DNA from: Cyanoderma ruficeps
Taxonomy: Eukaryota > Chordata > Aves > Passeriformes > Timaliidae
NCBI GenBank assembly: GCA_008694505.1
Contig: VZDJ01000116.1
Span: forward strand, 18,465,716 to 18,529,715
Direction: 5' to 3'
Length of the DNA: 64,000 bases
Positions 63,001 to 64,000 of this stretch are shown here, piece by piece. Position 1 is the stretch's first letter. Each line of letters opens with the position of its first letter. Under the pieces are notes generated by a model. The model had not been told where the DNA came from and did no database searches. It saw only the letters and a list, made by a program, of their open reading frames with translations. Position numbers and translations under genes: made by a program.

Positions 63001-64000
63001 CAAGCAAGACGCAGGCCTAGGAACTTCAGTCCCAACCCCTTATCATTCAAACCTGTGTACAGGGCAGCCTTGAGCTGCAGCTCAGAGGTAACTATTTCAG
63101 AAATGTGGCATGATTCCTTTCTGGGCACAGTAAATTCAAGTTTAATTGTGGAAAATCAAACAAGGGCTTCAGCCATACCAGCATGTTTTGACTGCTGAAA
63201 GTAAAACAGCCATAAAAAGAGAGCAGCTACCATCCTCCTTTTCTTTGCAGAAGCACAGAGTTAAAAATTCAACCAGATTAGGAAAAAGGCAAAAAAAAAG
63301 GTGTTCAGAAAATAGCTTACAAAACAATCACCAGAGAGTTCAGGATAGGCTGTCAACGGCTGCTTCCAGCTTACTACATCTGCTAAAGTCATTAGACAGT
63401 GTCACCCCACCCCTGGGCTCCCAAGGGCAAGAGCAGAGGAGGGAGGGCTCCTCCTCATCTCCTGCTGATCCAGCTGTTTCTGGTGTGAGTGTAAATTCTC
63501 TCCATCCATTCAACATTTTGCAAACAGGCCACTGGAAAAGGGAGTGCCTGTTTGCAGGGTTGGTCCGGCACTGTATTCCCAGAAAGGAGCTGATTTCCAG
63601 GAGAACTTGTCTAGAGCAAATCATCACATCCAGTTTTACCTCTCTGCTCTAAGCTTGCCCCAGGCTTCCCTTGGAACCAGCACAGAACCTGGGTTAGTGT
63701 AGATATTCCTGTTCCTCCTATCAATACTCCATTTCCATTGACTCCTTTAAAACAAGGCACCCAGGCTCCCTCCAGAGACAGCAGTTTCCAAGACAGCTAA
63801 AACTTAAAATAAAACCCACCCTTTGCAACCAGATGCACCAACAGGATGCTTTGCTTATACTGTTGCAGAACAAAGCAAAATAATAACCAGCCTTGATCAC
63901 TGTCTCCAAACTCCAAAAAGCCTGAAGACAAAGACTTGTCTGCTGCAGCGAGACAAGCAAGTGCCATTGAGCATCCTTGCTCTCCACACAGACAGCTCTG

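Larger units (their letters stand above)
3541..64000 (-). other. SH3PXD2A: SH3PXD2A (TKS5/FISH) gene, 3' part, cut by the right edge
   Basis: Seven consecutive minus-strand exons read in order as the vertebrate adaptor TKS5, from the second half of SH3-1 to the C-terminus. I distinguish it from SH3PXD2B (TKS4) by the five-SH3 layout, by the exon order and by the C-terminal ending NYLEKKN, all as I know them for TKS5. Family knowledge: TKS5 has an N-terminal PX domain that binds phosphoinositides, is a Src substrate, and organises podosomes and invadopodia through N-WASP, Nck and ADAM proteases. The encoded part is 904 residues plus one split codon, close to the equivalent part of the human protein. 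The PX exons and the first SH3-1 exon must lie beyond 64000. The right boundary is the window edge. The left boundary is set by a predicted poly(A) site. Confidence 0.95.
36597..64000 (-). other. Part of a long SH3PXD2A intron (more than 27 kb)
   Basis: The exon that must precede 36596 would encode the start of SH3-1, with a recognisable NYKKQENSEL-type strand. I read the minus strand for that exon and for PX-domain motifs up to 64000 and found neither. The stretch is therefore treated as intron. Frames up to 171 codons (37620-38135, 63146-63652, 48081-48548) look like chance ORFs. Contents worth naming are the possible retroviral remnant at 42812-43300 and three motif-rich blocks near 46320-46640, 49440-49560 and 59975-60095. 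No CpG-rich promoter is visible, so an internal promoter of the usual type is not supported. A missed small exon cannot be excluded by eye. Confidence 0.75.

Noticed and set aside
63146..63652. 168-codon plus-strand frame near the right edge
   Set aside because: No recognisable domain, no good start context and low-complexity Ser/Lys composition. It is not flanked by convincing splice sites.

Overview
The window is a piece of a vertebrate nuclear genome, most likely from a bird. It has vertebrate-type splice sites, introns of 0.1 to more than 27 kb and a low density of interspersed repeats, and I saw no mammalian Alu or B1 SINE or L1 body. The assignment to birds is inference. Nothing bacterial, organellar or CRISPR-like is present.

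One protein-coding gene is recognised: SH3PXD2A (TKS5, FISH), on the minus strand and cut by the right edge of the window. Seven coding exons lie at 36483-36596, 32267-32350, 21076-21193, 15244-15578, 14344-14393, 12144-12263 and 10117-12012. All junctions have AG/GT borders, and the reading phase is unbroken across all seven (2717 nt, 904 whole codons plus the stop). They encode the second half of SH3-1, an alternative 28-residue basic cassette, SH3-2, a linker, SH3-3, the long disordered proline-rich region, SH3-4 and SH3-5, ending in the natural C-terminus. The PX domain and the first half of SH3-1 are not in the window. TKS5 is a podosome and invadopodium scaffold that links phosphoinositide membranes and Src signalling to N-WASP/Nck actin assembly and to ADAM proteases.

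Layout from left to right: 1-3540 is probable intergenic DNA. In human, NEURL1 converges on this gene from that side, and its 3' end could lie at the extreme left. 3541-10116 is the long 3'UTR, with a good poly(A) signal at 3558-3563 and an AT-rich regulatory-looking block at 7480-7800. 10117-36596 holds the seven exons and six introns. 36597-64000 is intron with no recognisable coding exon. It holds a decayed, possibly retroviral env-like ORF pair at 42812-43300 and several blocks rich in developmental transcription-factor motifs.

I found no previously undescribed system. The points most worth a second look are the frame-neutral cassette exon, the frame-critical 50-nt exon with a weak donor, the missing serine-rich stretch compared with mammals, the 3'UTR regulatory cluster and the env-like fragment. 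Almost all other open frames in the window are chance ORFs without family resemblance.
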